Below are positions 16,462 to 23,602 of a stretch of DNA of 45,572 nucleotides, piece after piece. The translations under genes and the position numbers were made by a program. Every line of letters starts with the position of its first letter. The stretch's first letter is position 1. Below the pieces are notes generated by a model, which searched no databases, had not been told where the DNA came from, and saw only the letters and a program-made list of their open reading frames with translations. The stretch covers positions 1 to 45,572 of the forward strand of contig JASBUC010000015.1 in assembly GCA_030148065.1 (NCBI GenBank), in the 5' to 3' direction. This DNA is from Legionellaceae bacterium. Lineage in GTDB: Bacteria > Pseudomonadota > Gammaproteobacteria > Legionellales > Legionellaceae.

Positions 16462-17367
16462 TTATGAGTTTACCCATTCTTTGGGAGTTAAAAAATCTGC
16501 AAGTAATGTTTGCTCAAACCTATTTTTAGGGGTATTGCCTTGGTATTGCCATTGAACCTCGGGTGGCAGTGACATCAAAATAGACTCAGTCCGGCCGTTT
16601 GACTGCAAGCCAAACAAGGTGCCTCGGTCATAAATTAAATTAAACTCGGCGTATCGGCCACGTCGTAGGCGTTGAAAGTTTTTCTCTTGTTCGTTGTAGG
16701 GGTGGGATAGACGCTTTTTGACGATAGGGGCATAGGCCTTGAGATAAGCATCCCCGATGCTTTTTGTCAGGGCAAAGGAATGTTCGATGCTCTGCTCGTT
16801 TAAATCATCGAAAAAGAGGCCACCAATACCGCGCGGCTCTTGTCGGTGTTTTAGGTAGAAGTAGTCATCACACCATTTTTTAAATTTAGGGTAGACGTGC
16901 TTGCCAAAAGGTTGGCAAGCATCAAACGCACATTGGTGCCAATGTTGGCAATCTTCTTCAAAGCCAAAGTAAGGGGTTAAATCAAAGCCCCCTCCAAACC
17001 ACCAAACAGGCGTTTCTTCATTGGTGCAAAAAAAGCGTACATTGGCATGAGACGTGGGGACAAAGGGGTTCTCTGGATGAATGACTAAAGAAACACCCAT
17101 GGCGCTAAAGGGCTTTCCCCCTATGTCCTGTCGTTGGTGAGTGGCGCTTTGAGGCAGTGCTTGACCATGAACAAGCGAAAAATTAACACCAGCTTTTTCA
17201 AAGACGCCACCTCTCTCTAACACACGAGTGATCCCATAACCGCCTTCTGGTCGTTGCCATTTATCTACAATGAACGCCTTTTTTTGATCGATGGCAGAGA
17301 GCTCACTACAAATGCGCTCCTGTAAAGACAAAAAGTACTGTTCGATTTCATTGAGATTAATATTCAT
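16462..17367 (-). CDS. hemF: Oxygen-dependent coproporphyrinogen III oxidase
   Basis: HemF uses O2 to decarboxylate coproporphyrinogen III to protoporphyrinogen IX in haem synthesis. Length is 301 residues, full size. [74 protein letters not shown] and [14 protein letters not shown] are all diagnostic. The ATG at 17367 has AGAGGT 8 bases upstream; the TTG at 17373 is too close to it. The gene lies 15 bases downstream of a 2OG-Fe(II) oxygenase and is probably co-transcribed with it. Dependence on O2 implies an aerobic or microaerobic life style. Confidence 0.96.
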   Translation of the reverse strand: MNINLNEIEQYFLSLQERICSELSAIDQKKAFIVDKWQRPEGGYGITRVLERGGVFEKAGVNFSLVHGQALPQSATHQRQDIGGKPFSAMGVSLVIHPENPFVPTSHANVRFFCTNEETPVWWFGGGFDLTPYFGFEEDCQHWHQCAFDACQPFGKHVYPKFKKWCDDYFYLKHRQEPRGIGGLFFDDLNEQSIEHSFALTKSIGDAYLKAYAPIVKKRLSHPYNEQEKNFQRLRRGRYAEFNLIYDRGTLFGLQSNGRTESILMSLPPEVQWQYQGNTPKNRFEQTLLADFLTPKEWVNS

Positions 17368-17382
17368 AGTCAAAGACCTCTA

Positions 17383-18222
17383 TTATTTAACTCCTAGCTC
17401 TTTGAGACGTTCCTCAAGAAACTCATCGGCTGTATAGTTTTCTGATAAGCGCACATCATCTCGAGGATGCAGAAAAAATGGCATTGATAAACGAGAATGA
17501 TTATTGTTACTAGGATTGACAACTTGGTGCAATGTCGAACGATAATATCCGTCAGTGCACATTTCTAACATGTCGCCGATGTTAACAGAAATTTTATTTT
17601 TATCTAGAGGAACATCATGCCATTTTTGCTGACTGTCTTGTACTTGCAAACCATTCTCAGTTGCGCCAACCAACAGTGTTAAAAGGTTTATGTCGCCGTG
17701 GGCTGCAGCACGAATAGCGCCTTTGGGTTCGTTGCCGACAAGTGGCGGGTAGTGCAAAATTCGTAACATGGTTTTATGAGCATCCTCAATCATTTTTGAG
17801 AGAGGCATCGAGAGTTTATTGGCAACTTCTTTAGGTAAAAAATGCTCAGTCCATTCAAGCAAGGTAATGGCTAAACGGTTTAAATCATCATAAAGGTCTC
17901 GAGTCTTGTTTGAAAGCGCCATAGGGTATTGTCCCCATGGGTAGTATTGAAAAAATTCCTTAATGTCTTTTTGTTGACAACCTTTTGCCACCTCGGACAC
18001 ACGTTGAGGGAAAAAACCGTCTTGAGTTGTAGTGTTAAAGAGTAAAGTCTCTTTCTCCGATTCAGACTGATTAAAAAACGTTTCCCATTCTTGATAAATA
18101 TGATTGATCTGCTTAATCGACAAAGGGTGATTTTCTAAAACGGCAAAGCCTGTGTCTTTTAAGGATTTTGAAAAGAGCTCTGCGGCGTTGGGGGCTTCCA
18201 TATCAACTACTAAAACATTCAT
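17383..18222 (-). CDS. 2-oxoglutarate/Fe(II)-dependent oxygenase, isopenicillin-N-synthase-like
   Basis: The protein has 279 residues. The N-terminal DIOX_N region has DTGFAVLENHPL, and the double-stranded beta-helix core supplies the iron ligands H175 and D177 (AAHGD) and H232 (TLHQVVNP). R244 and S246 (HSRLSMPFF) bind 2-oxoglutarate. Proteins of this group hydroxylate or oxidise small molecules; the substrate cannot be deduced. The frame extends to 18282, but the ATG at 18222 gives the family N-terminus; no clear ribosome site was found for either. It is followed after 15 bases by hemF, so an O2-linked operon is likely. Confidence 0.85.
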   Translation of the reverse strand: MNVLVVDMEAPNAAELFSKSLKDTGFAVLENHPLSIKQINHIYQEWETFFNQSESEKETLLFNTTTQDGFFPQRVSEVAKGCQQKDIKEFFQYYPWGQYPMALSNKTRDLYDDLNRLAITLLEWTEHFLPKEVANKLSMPLSKMIEDAHKTMLRILHYPPLVGNEPKGAIRAAAHGDINLLTLLVGATENGLQVQDSQQKWHDVPLDKNKISVNIGDMLEMCTDGYYRSTLHQVVNPSNNNHSRLSMPFFLHPRDDVRLSENYTADEFLEERLKELGVK

Positions 18223-18352
18223 GATAAAAAAGGAGGTAAGTAATGGAGAGCAAAGTCTAACAAAGATTGTGACCTTTGGCATGAGTTTTGCTTTGTCTTT
18301 TGATGGGTTTCTTGGCAGAGTAGAGAAGTTTTATCATGGTGAGTGAGCAACA

Positions 18353-19033
18353 ATGAGTGATATTAGTGGAATTGATAAGAATCTGTTTCAGTCTTTAGGT
18401 GTAAAGCGGCCAACAGACTCACTTATTAACAAGAATGAATTACAACAATCAGATTTTATAAAACTTTTAAATCGAGAACTACAAGAGACAAACTCGGTAT
18501 TAAGGCCCAATGGCGCGCAAGCAAATACGGACAAGGCAGAGAACTTAAACAAACAAGCCTCGCATGAAGATGGCTTTCAAAGCTTTTATTCCACCGTGCA
18601 GTCGAAATTGGCACTGCAAGCCTCTTCTTTGATTGGGCGATCAGTTTTGGTACCTAGTAATCAGTTTCTGCTAGGTGGTTCAGAACAAGTTAGCTTTAAA
18701 ACGGTTCTTAGTGAGACGGTAAAAGAATTGCATGTCGTGATTTCTACTTCAGAAGGTACGCTTGTTTATGAGCAAACACTAGGACCGCAGTCAAAAGGCG
18801 CTTGTTCTTTTAACTGGGATGGAAAAGATAACCAGCAGCACCTTATGGAGAATGGCGTCTATCAGCTTTTATTTCGAGGGAGCTCTCTGGCAAATGAATC
18901 AATAGACTTCCCATGTTTTGTGGTCTCTAACATTAACAGTGTGACGCTTGGTCAAATGGGAGATGGCATGCTATTGAACGTCGCGAATGTTGGCGATGTT
19001 AAGCTCTCTGATGTTTTACAGTTGGAAGAGTAA
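18353..19033 (+). CDS. flgD: Flagellar hook-capping protein FlgD, orphan copy
   Basis: The protein has 226 residues, normal FlgD length. The N-terminal helix ELQQSDFIKLLNRELQETN corresponds to the hook-assembly region but lacks the usual QNQDPLNP run. LALQASSLIGRSVLVPS (about 90-106) and the FlgD Ig-like domain with VYEQTLGPQ...SFNWDGKDNQ...MENGVYQLLF are clear. FlgD caps the growing hook in the periplasm/outside and is exported by the flagellar type III system. No other flagellar gene is in the window, whereas flgD normally sits between flgC and flgE. The stop codon touches the 3' end of tRNA-Arg on the other strand. Confidence 0.8.
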   Translation: MSDISGIDKNLFQSLGVKRPTDSLINKNELQQSDFIKLLNRELQETNSVLRPNGAQANTDKAENLNKQASHEDGFQSFYSTVQSKLALQASSLIGRSVLVPSNQFLLGGSEQVSFKTVLSETVKELHVVISTSEGTLVYEQTLGPQSKGACSFNWDGKDNQQHLMENGVYQLLFRGSSLANESIDFPCFVVSNINSVTLGQMGDGMLLNVANVGDVKLSDVLQLEE

Positions 19034-19110
19034 TGGCGTCCCGGAGAGGATTCGAACCTCTGACCTGCCCCTTAGGAGGGGGCTGCGCTATCCAGCTGTG
19101 CCACCGAGAC
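19034..19110 (-). tRNA. tRNA-Arg(CCT)
   Basis: The 77-base gene on the minus strand folds as a full cloverleaf: acceptor GTCTCGG/CCGGGAC (one G-U), anticodon stem GCCCC/GGGGC with loop CTCCTAA (anticodon CCT, reads AGG), T loop TTCGAAT and an encoded CCA end. The CCA-complement touches the flgD stop. No repeat of the 3' end (att-like duplication) is seen nearby. Confidence 0.97.
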
Positions 19111-19121
19111 TAATCGTGTAG

Positions 19122-19151
19122 ATCTTACCGTATTTTTAGAAAATTTGACAA
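19122..19151 (-). promoter_or_regulatory. Promoter of tRNA-Arg(CCT)
   Basis: On the minus strand TTGTCA, an 18-base spacer and TAAGAT, placed about 12 bases before the tRNA 5' end. It overlaps the last codons of pabA. Confidence 0.6.
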
Positions 19152-19694
19152 CAGTTGATGACCGCATTCGGAAAGACAAGCTTCTGGATGAAATTGAACC
19201 CCATAACTTGCATAGTCTCGGTGCTTGATGGCCATGATTTCAAAGTCATCAGAAAAGGCGCTAATTTCAAACTCATTACTTAAACTTTGAGAATCAATTG
19301 CTAAAGAATGATAGCGGCACACCTTCATCCTTGTCGGTAAGCCTCTAAATAGCCCCCTGTTATGATGAGTGAGAAAAGAGGTCTTACCATGACAGATTTG
19401 CTTTGCAGGTTTGATGGTTGCACCATGGGCAAGCGCAAGACATTGGTGCCCCAGACAAACCCCTAGAATTGGAATACACGCTTGAAATTCCTCAATGACT
19501 GCGAGTGACAGCGTCGCATCATGAGGGTGTCCTGGACCGGGGGAGAGAATAAGGTGGCTGGGAGCAAGGGTATAAATTACATCAAGCGTGTCAACTTTTG
19601 AGTCAAGAACGACGACCTTTGCCCCAAGCTCTTGGCAATAACGGTAGAGGTTAAAAGTAAAAGAATCTTGGTTATCAATAATTACAACGCTCAT
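19125..19694 (-). CDS. pabA: Glutamine amidotransferase, PabA/TrpG type
   Basis: The protein has 189 residues. The N-terminus IIDNQDSFTFNLYRY, oxyanion motif LSPGPGHP, nucleophile C80 in GVCLGHQ and the HPEA His-Glu pair near the C-terminus define the class I amidotransferase subunit of aminodeoxychorismate or anthranilate synthase. It releases ammonia from glutamine for folate (PabA) or tryptophan (TrpG) synthesis. No pabB or trpE is adjacent, so the choice between the two cannot be made here; one protein may serve both. It starts one base after the lptB stop, an unusual neighbour for this gene, and is followed by tRNA-Arg. Confidence 0.88.
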   Translation of the reverse strand: MSVVIIDNQDSFTFNLYRYCQELGAKVVVLDSKVDTLDVIYTLAPSHLILSPGPGHPHDATLSLAVIEEFQACIPILGVCLGHQCLALAHGATIKPAKQICHGKTSFLTHHNRGLFRGLPTRMKVCRYHSLAIDSQSLSNEFEISAFSDDFEIMAIKHRDYASYGVQFHPEACLSECGHQLLSNFLKIR

Positions 19695-19695
19695 T

Positions 19696-20418
19696 TTATA
19701 AACTAAACTGTTCCCCTAAATACGTTTGCCGTACAACCTTGTTGGCAAGAACCTCTTCACTGCTGCCTTGGTAGATGATTTTTCCATGATTAATGATGTA
19801 GGCTTTGTCACAGAGGCTGAGAGTTTCGCGCACATTGTGATCAGTGATTAAGACTCCGATGTTTTTATTAGTCAGCTGTAGGATTATCTTTTTAATTTCA
19901 GTAATAGAGATGGGATCGACCCCAGCAAACGGTTCATCGAGTAAGATAAACTGAGGCTCAATGGCCAAGGTTCTGGCAATTTCTAGACGTCTTTTCTCAC
20001 CGCCTGAGAGCCTCATACACTCAAGGCCTGCGAGATCGCTTAAATTAAACTCCTCCAACAGCGAGTCTAATTTATGCAATCTTTCTTTCTTTGAGAGGCC
20101 TTTTCGCAACTCTAAAATGGATAAAATATTTTGTTTTGCGGTCATCTTCCTAAAAAGCGAGAGTTCCTGCGGCAGGTAGCCAATGCCTAGACGAGCTCTT
20201 TTATGAATGGGTGCTGAGGTGATTTTTTGACCGTTTAGTAGGATTTGACCACTATCAGGTTTTAAGAGTCCGACAATCATGTAAAAAGTCGATGTTTTTC
20301 CAGCGCCATTGGGACCCAGGAGTCCCGTTATTTGTCCTTTTTCAAGAGTGATAGAGACTTGATCAACCGCGCGCTTCGCGCCGTATGATTTGATTAAATT
20401 AGCTGCTTCTATGCTCAT
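19696..20418 (-). CDS. lptB: LPS export ABC transporter ATPase LptB
   Basis: LptB powers extraction of LPS from the inner membrane together with LptFG and LptC. The protein has 240 residues. Walker A GPNGAGKT is at 35-42, the signature is LSGGEKRRLEIA, Walker B FILLDEPFAGVDP and the switch histidine lies in ITDHNVRETL. IGYLPQELSLFRKMT is typical of LptB as opposed to LivF. It is placed 18 bases after lptC, with no lptA between them. Confidence 0.96.
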   Translation of the reverse strand: MSIEAANLIKSYGAKRAVDQVSITLEKGQITGLLGPNGAGKTSTFYMIVGLLKPDSGQILLNGQKITSAPIHKRARLGIGYLPQELSLFRKMTAKQNILSILELRKGLSKKERLHKLDSLLEEFNLSDLAGLECMRLSGGEKRRLEIARTLAIEPQFILLDEPFAGVDPISITEIKKIILQLTNKNIGVLITDHNVRETLSLCDKAYIINHGKIIYQGSSEEVLANKVVRQTYLGEQFSL

Positions 20419-20436
20419 TAACGATTCGCTTATCTG

Positions 20437-21009
20437 TTAGCTTAAATTTGTATAGCGCATTTTAGTTTTGCCTGGAAACGATAAGGTTTCTTTTTTCAAA
20501 TTCGAGACAATGCCTAAAGCTTCAATGGCCATGTTTGGTTTCTGGATGTAAACCCAGTCCTTGCTGGTCGCAAGCTCTGTTTTTGTATTGAACACTAATG
20601 AAGTTGTTTTCATTGAGGTGATTGTTAGATGCTTTTTCTCATCGAGCTCATCAATCAAAACATTATTATTAAAATGAATTAGATGATGCTTAGGAAAATA
20701 AATACCAGAATCCGCACTTATTTTATTGATTTTGCCAGAGGGAAGGTAGTGCGTTACTTTTGGAAAGGACAATAAAATTTTATCTTCACTGCTTTGTACG
20801 ATGCTTCTTGCATTTAGACTCTGCTTTAATTCACCTTTATCATTGTACTCAATTAATTTAAAACCTGTTAAACGGTGGATCGGGCCATTGTTTTGCTGTT
20901 TACCCCTAGTAGTTGATAATTCATTTTTTACATGAATAAAACCTAATATGCCAAAGAGAATAAAAAAGACGAATAAAATCGATGCCTTTTTTTGCGTCCA
21001 TTGGCTCAT
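20437..21009 (-). CDS. lptC: LPS export protein LptC
   Basis: LptC is the bitopic inner-membrane member of the LPS bridge. The protein has 190 residues, near the E. coli 191. One N-terminal transmembrane helix (about residues 9-26) is followed by a periplasmic beta-jellyroll with SADSGIYFPKHHLIHFNNNV. The ATG overlaps the kdsC stop by 4 bases. The next gene is lptB, whereas in E. coli lptA comes first. The protein is too short to be an LptC-LptA fusion. Confidence 0.9.
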   Translation of the reverse strand: MSQWTQKKASILFVFFILFGILGFIHVKNELSTTRGKQQNNGPIHRLTGFKLIEYNDKGELKQSLNARSIVQSSEDKILLSFPKVTHYLPSGKINKISADSGIYFPKHHLIHFNNNVLIDELDEKKHLTITSMKTTSLVFNTKTELATSKDWVYIQKPNMAIEALGIVSNLKKETLSFPGKTKMRYTNLS

Positions 21010-21539
21010 GAGCTTAGATACCGATTGATGGCAAACTCTTTCTTTTTTTGTGCATGAAGAATGACGTCACAAAACTCTCGGACCGCACCTTGCCCGCCTG
21101 GTTGCTGGCTGACAAACTTTGCTAGCGCTTTTACCTCTGAGGTGCCATTGGCAACGGTTGCAGGCAGTCCGACTTGTTCTAATAGAGGAAGATCTGGAAA
21201 GTCATCGCCCATGTAAGCAATGTGTTCATCCTCTAAATTAAGTGACTGTTTGAGTGCTTGATAATCGCCTAATTTGTCTTTATTGCCACAATAGTAGTGG
21301 GTTATTCCTAATTGATTTAGGCGAATTTCAATTTTTTTTAGTGGGGTCGTGGTGATCACCGCTACATTAATACCAGCTGCTTGCAAAAGCTTTATACCAA
21401 TGCCGTCGTGAACATGATAGCGTCTTTGTTGGGTGCCATGCTCATCTAGGTAGATGGCGCCATCGGTAAGAACCCCATCTAAATCAAAGACAACACAACG
21501 AATGACGGCAGCTTTCTCTGCAAGTGCATTTAATGGCAT
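21006..21539 (-). CDS. kdsC: 3-deoxy-D-manno-octulosonate 8-phosphate phosphatase
   Basis: KdsC removes phosphate from Kdo-8-P to give free Kdo for LPS. The protein is a 177-residue HAD phosphatase without a large cap (C0 type). Motif I is FDLDGVLTDG with D19 and D21; YHVHDGIGIKLLQ, a T-T-T motif II and GDDFPDLPLL (motif IV) follow. Its first codon abuts the last codon of kdsD and its end overlaps lptC, so the run is a tight operon. Confidence 0.95.
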   Translation of the reverse strand: MPLNALAEKAAVIRCVVFDLDGVLTDGAIYLDEHGTQQRRYHVHDGIGIKLLQAAGINVAVITTTPLKKIEIRLNQLGITHYYCGNKDKLGDYQALKQSLNLEDEHIAYMGDDFPDLPLLEQVGLPATVANGTSEVKALAKFVSQQPGGQGAVREFCDVILHAQKKKEFAINRYLSS

Positions 21540-22508
21540 CTAAGCAACTCCAGCATTTAATAAGTTGTGTAGATGAATGACGCCATAGGGTGTATTGTCA
21601 TCATTCACAATGACCAAGGACGTAATTTTATTCTTCTGCATTAGATTAAGTGCTTCAGTTGCTAGTGTGCCTCTAGAAATGGTGCGCACATTCTTGCTCA
21701 TTACTTCTTTGATTGGTGTGTCTTGAATGCTAAGGCCACTGTTGAGCGTTCGGCGTATGTCGCCGTCAGTGAAAACGCCAGCTAGTGCGGCGTTGCTGTT
21801 ATAGATGATGGCCATACCGAGTTTTTTTTCAGTAATTTCAATTAGTGCATCTTTTACTAAGGTCTCTTGGGAAACCAATGGCATGGCATCGCCTGTATGA
21901 GCCAACTCATCAGTTTTGACTAGGAGTTTTCGGCCTAAGGCACCAGCTGGATGTGAGAGGGCAAAGTCGTCTGAACTAAATCCTTTTGCAGTTAGTAGGG
22001 AAACCGCTAGCGCATCGCCCATAACCAAACTGACTGTTGTACTGGTGGTTGGGGCAAGGCCTAAGGGGCATGCTTCAAACTCGACACCCACATCGAGCGC
22101 TACTTTTGAGGCTTTTGCAAGTGGAGAGTTTAGGTTGCCAGTTAAGCTCACCATAGAGATCCCTTGCCTGCTTATTAGTGGTATAAGCGTAATAAACTCG
22201 TTGTTATTGCCAGAGTTAGAGAGAGCAAGAATAACATCGTCTTTGGTAATCATTCCAAAATCACCATGGCCTGCTTCGCCAGGACTCACAAAAAAAGCAG
22301 GGCTGCCGGTACTGGCTAAGGTTGCTGATATTTTTCTTGCGATGTGTCCTGATTTACCAACGCCCATGACTATGATTCTGCCTTGGCATGCGAGCAGTAA
22401 CTCACAGGCCTTAGCAAACTCATCACCTATTTTTTGGCTTAGTTGGCTGACAGCTTGCGCCTCATTTTCAATAACTGCTAGTCCTAGCTTGCAAAATTCA
22501 ACATTCAT
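21540..22508 (-). CDS. kdsD: D-arabinose 5-phosphate isomerase
   Basis: KdsD converts ribulose-5-P to arabinose-5-P, the first dedicated step of Kdo synthesis. The protein has 322 residues. A SIS domain (about 30-180) contains GVGKSGHIARK, STGSPAFFVSPGEAGHGDFGM and SNSGNNNEF, followed by two CBS domains (about 205-320). It is the first gene of the kdsD-kdsC-lptC-lptB-pabA unit, and the upstream region is shared divergently with the TTL-family gene. Confidence 0.95.
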   Translation of the reverse strand: MNVEFCKLGLAVIENEAQAVSQLSQKIGDEFAKACELLLACQGRIIVMGVGKSGHIARKISATLASTGSPAFFVSPGEAGHGDFGMITKDDVILALSNSGNNNEFITLIPLISRQGISMVSLTGNLNSPLAKASKVALDVGVEFEACPLGLAPTTSTTVSLVMGDALAVSLLTAKGFSSDDFALSHPAGALGRKLLVKTDELAHTGDAMPLVSQETLVKDALIEITEKKLGMAIIYNSNAALAGVFTDGDIRRTLNSGLSIQDTPIKEVMSKNVRTISRGTLATEALNLMQKNKITSLVIVNDDNTPYGVIHLHNLLNAGVA

Positions 22509-22542
22509 TGTTCGCTCATGTATTGCAACAAGTTAAAATAAT

Positions 22543-22571
22543 TTGGCATAGTATCAAACAATTAGTATAAC
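22543..22571 (+). promoter_or_regulatory. Promoter of the TTL-family gene
   Basis: TTGGCA (22543-22548), a 17-base spacer and TATAAC (22566-22571), each matching five of six consensus bases. Transcription would begin near 22,578, about 46 bases before a 23-codon leader ORF. Confidence 0.6.
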
Positions 22572-22623
22572 CTGCTAGTATCATACCCAATCAGAGCAAT
22601 AAAGAGATAAAATAAGGCTCATA

Positions 22624-22695
22624 ATGGCTGCAAATAGCACAACAATGAACACAGACACAGACACCGTAACGGACAAACATGAGATTTCATTTTAA
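22624..22695 (+). CDS. Possible 23-residue leader peptide overlapping the TTL-family start
   Basis: An ATG at 22624 has AAGG six bases before it, a better ribosome site than that of the downstream gene. The peptide is rich in Thr, Asp and Asn and ends at TAA 22693-22695, 17 bases inside the TTL-family ORF in a different frame. It may couple or regulate translation of the downstream gene, or be chance. No family is recognised. Confidence 0.3.
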   Translation: MAANSTTMNTDTDTVTDKHEISF

Positions 22696-23602
22696 TGAGC
22701 GTGAACTACCAACGCAGGCAAATCTAGCCAAGCAGTTTAATCGCCTTGGTATTTATTACACCCATGAACCTAATGATGCCGCCATCTCAGATAATGCTTT
22801 GGAGCAAAATGACAAGCTGCTCTGCTTAGAGGATAAGTGGTCGCTCTCTACTTTGCTCTCTGAGAGTCATTATTACCCCGAGACTCTATTGTGTGGAGGA
22901 AAAAGAACGCTCTCATTGAAAGAGCAGGCAATGCTAAAAGAGTACCCCTATTGGATAGTGAAGCCTCGGATACAGAACAATGGGCAAGGCATTCGTGTTA
23001 TGCGCTCAGAACATCTACTGCAAATGATTGCTAGTCGTAGACTAGACGCTCAGTTCATTTTTCAGCGTTATCTTGAGCGACCACTTCTACTTTCACAACG
23101 GAAATTTAGCATACGACTATTATTGGTCTTAACAGATATTGGCCAAGTTTATTTGTATCGTTCTGCTTATTTAAATCTTGCTCGTGAGCGATATCTAAAA
23201 GACAATCTAGAGGCTCTACCTTCTCATATTACCAATGAGCATCTAGTTCGCTCTGGAAAAGGGCAGCAGCAGATTTTAGACAGCAGCACTCAAGATTTCT
23301 GGTGTTTCTTAAAAGCTAAAATGATCCTAAATGATTTACTAAGCCTGTTCCAAAAACAAAGTAATTACGCTAGCAAATGCTCTCAACCATCCAAGTACTC
23401 ATTCTGGGGCATGGACTTTATGTTTGATGAGCAAGAGAAATTATGGTTGTTGGAGGCAAACTTTGGCCCATGCTTTCCGACAAGTTCACTGCACCCACTC
23501 TATCAAAGCTATTATCAACCCTTTTGGCAAGAAGTGGCCAATATCATGTTAGGCCGGCAATTCAGGCAAGAGGGGCTGTTTGACTGCTGGGATCTTTTGT
23601 AG
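22679..23602 (+). CDS. Tubulin-tyrosine-ligase (TTL)-family ATP-grasp ligase
   Basis: The protein has 307 residues, a single domain. WIVKPRIQNNGQGI (K95) is the first nucleotide-binding segment. QRYLERPLLLSQRKFSIRLLLVLT (129-152, with K142 and R146) is the TTL hallmark, followed by VYLYRSAYLNLARERY. FWGMDFMFD (D246) and LWLLEANFGP (E259, N261) supply the Mg ligands with the D-13-E-2-N spacing of eukaryotic TTL/TTLL enzymes. Those enzymes add Tyr, Glu or Gly to proteins by acyl-phosphate chemistry; the substrate here is unknown. No signal peptide is seen. It has its own promoter and overlaps the helicase gene tail by 54 bases. A general ATP-grasp peptide ligase is the main alternative. Confidence 0.8.
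   Translation: MRFHFNERELPTQANLAKQFNRLGIYYTHEPNDAAISDNALEQNDKLLCLEDKWSLSTLLSESHYYPETLLCGGKRTLSLKEQAMLKEYPYWIVKPRIQNNGQGIRVMRSEHLLQMIASRRLDAQFIFQRYLERPLLLSQRKFSIRLLLVLTDIGQVYLYRSAYLNLARERYLKDNLEALPSHITNEHLVRSGKGQQQILDSSTQDFWCFLKAKMILNDLLSLFQKQSNYASKCSQPSKYSFWGMDFMFDEQEKLWLLEANFGPCFPTSSLHPLYQSYYQPFWQEVANIMLGRQFRQEGLFDCWDLL

Noticed and set aside
18152-18346. 64-residue + strand ORF upstream of flgD, with AGGAGG at about 18,230
   Set aside because: It is mostly antisense to the 2OG oxygenase gene; the AGGAGG is followed by an ATG in another frame that stops after five codons. No protein family features.
19034-19110. tRNA-Arg as an integration site with a mobile element beside it
   Set aside because: No integrase, no duplicated tRNA 3' end and no foreign cargo are present on either side.
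20419-20436. A hidden lptA or a very short LptA-like peptide between lptC and lptB
   Set aside because: Only 18 bases are available and neither neighbour is extended.
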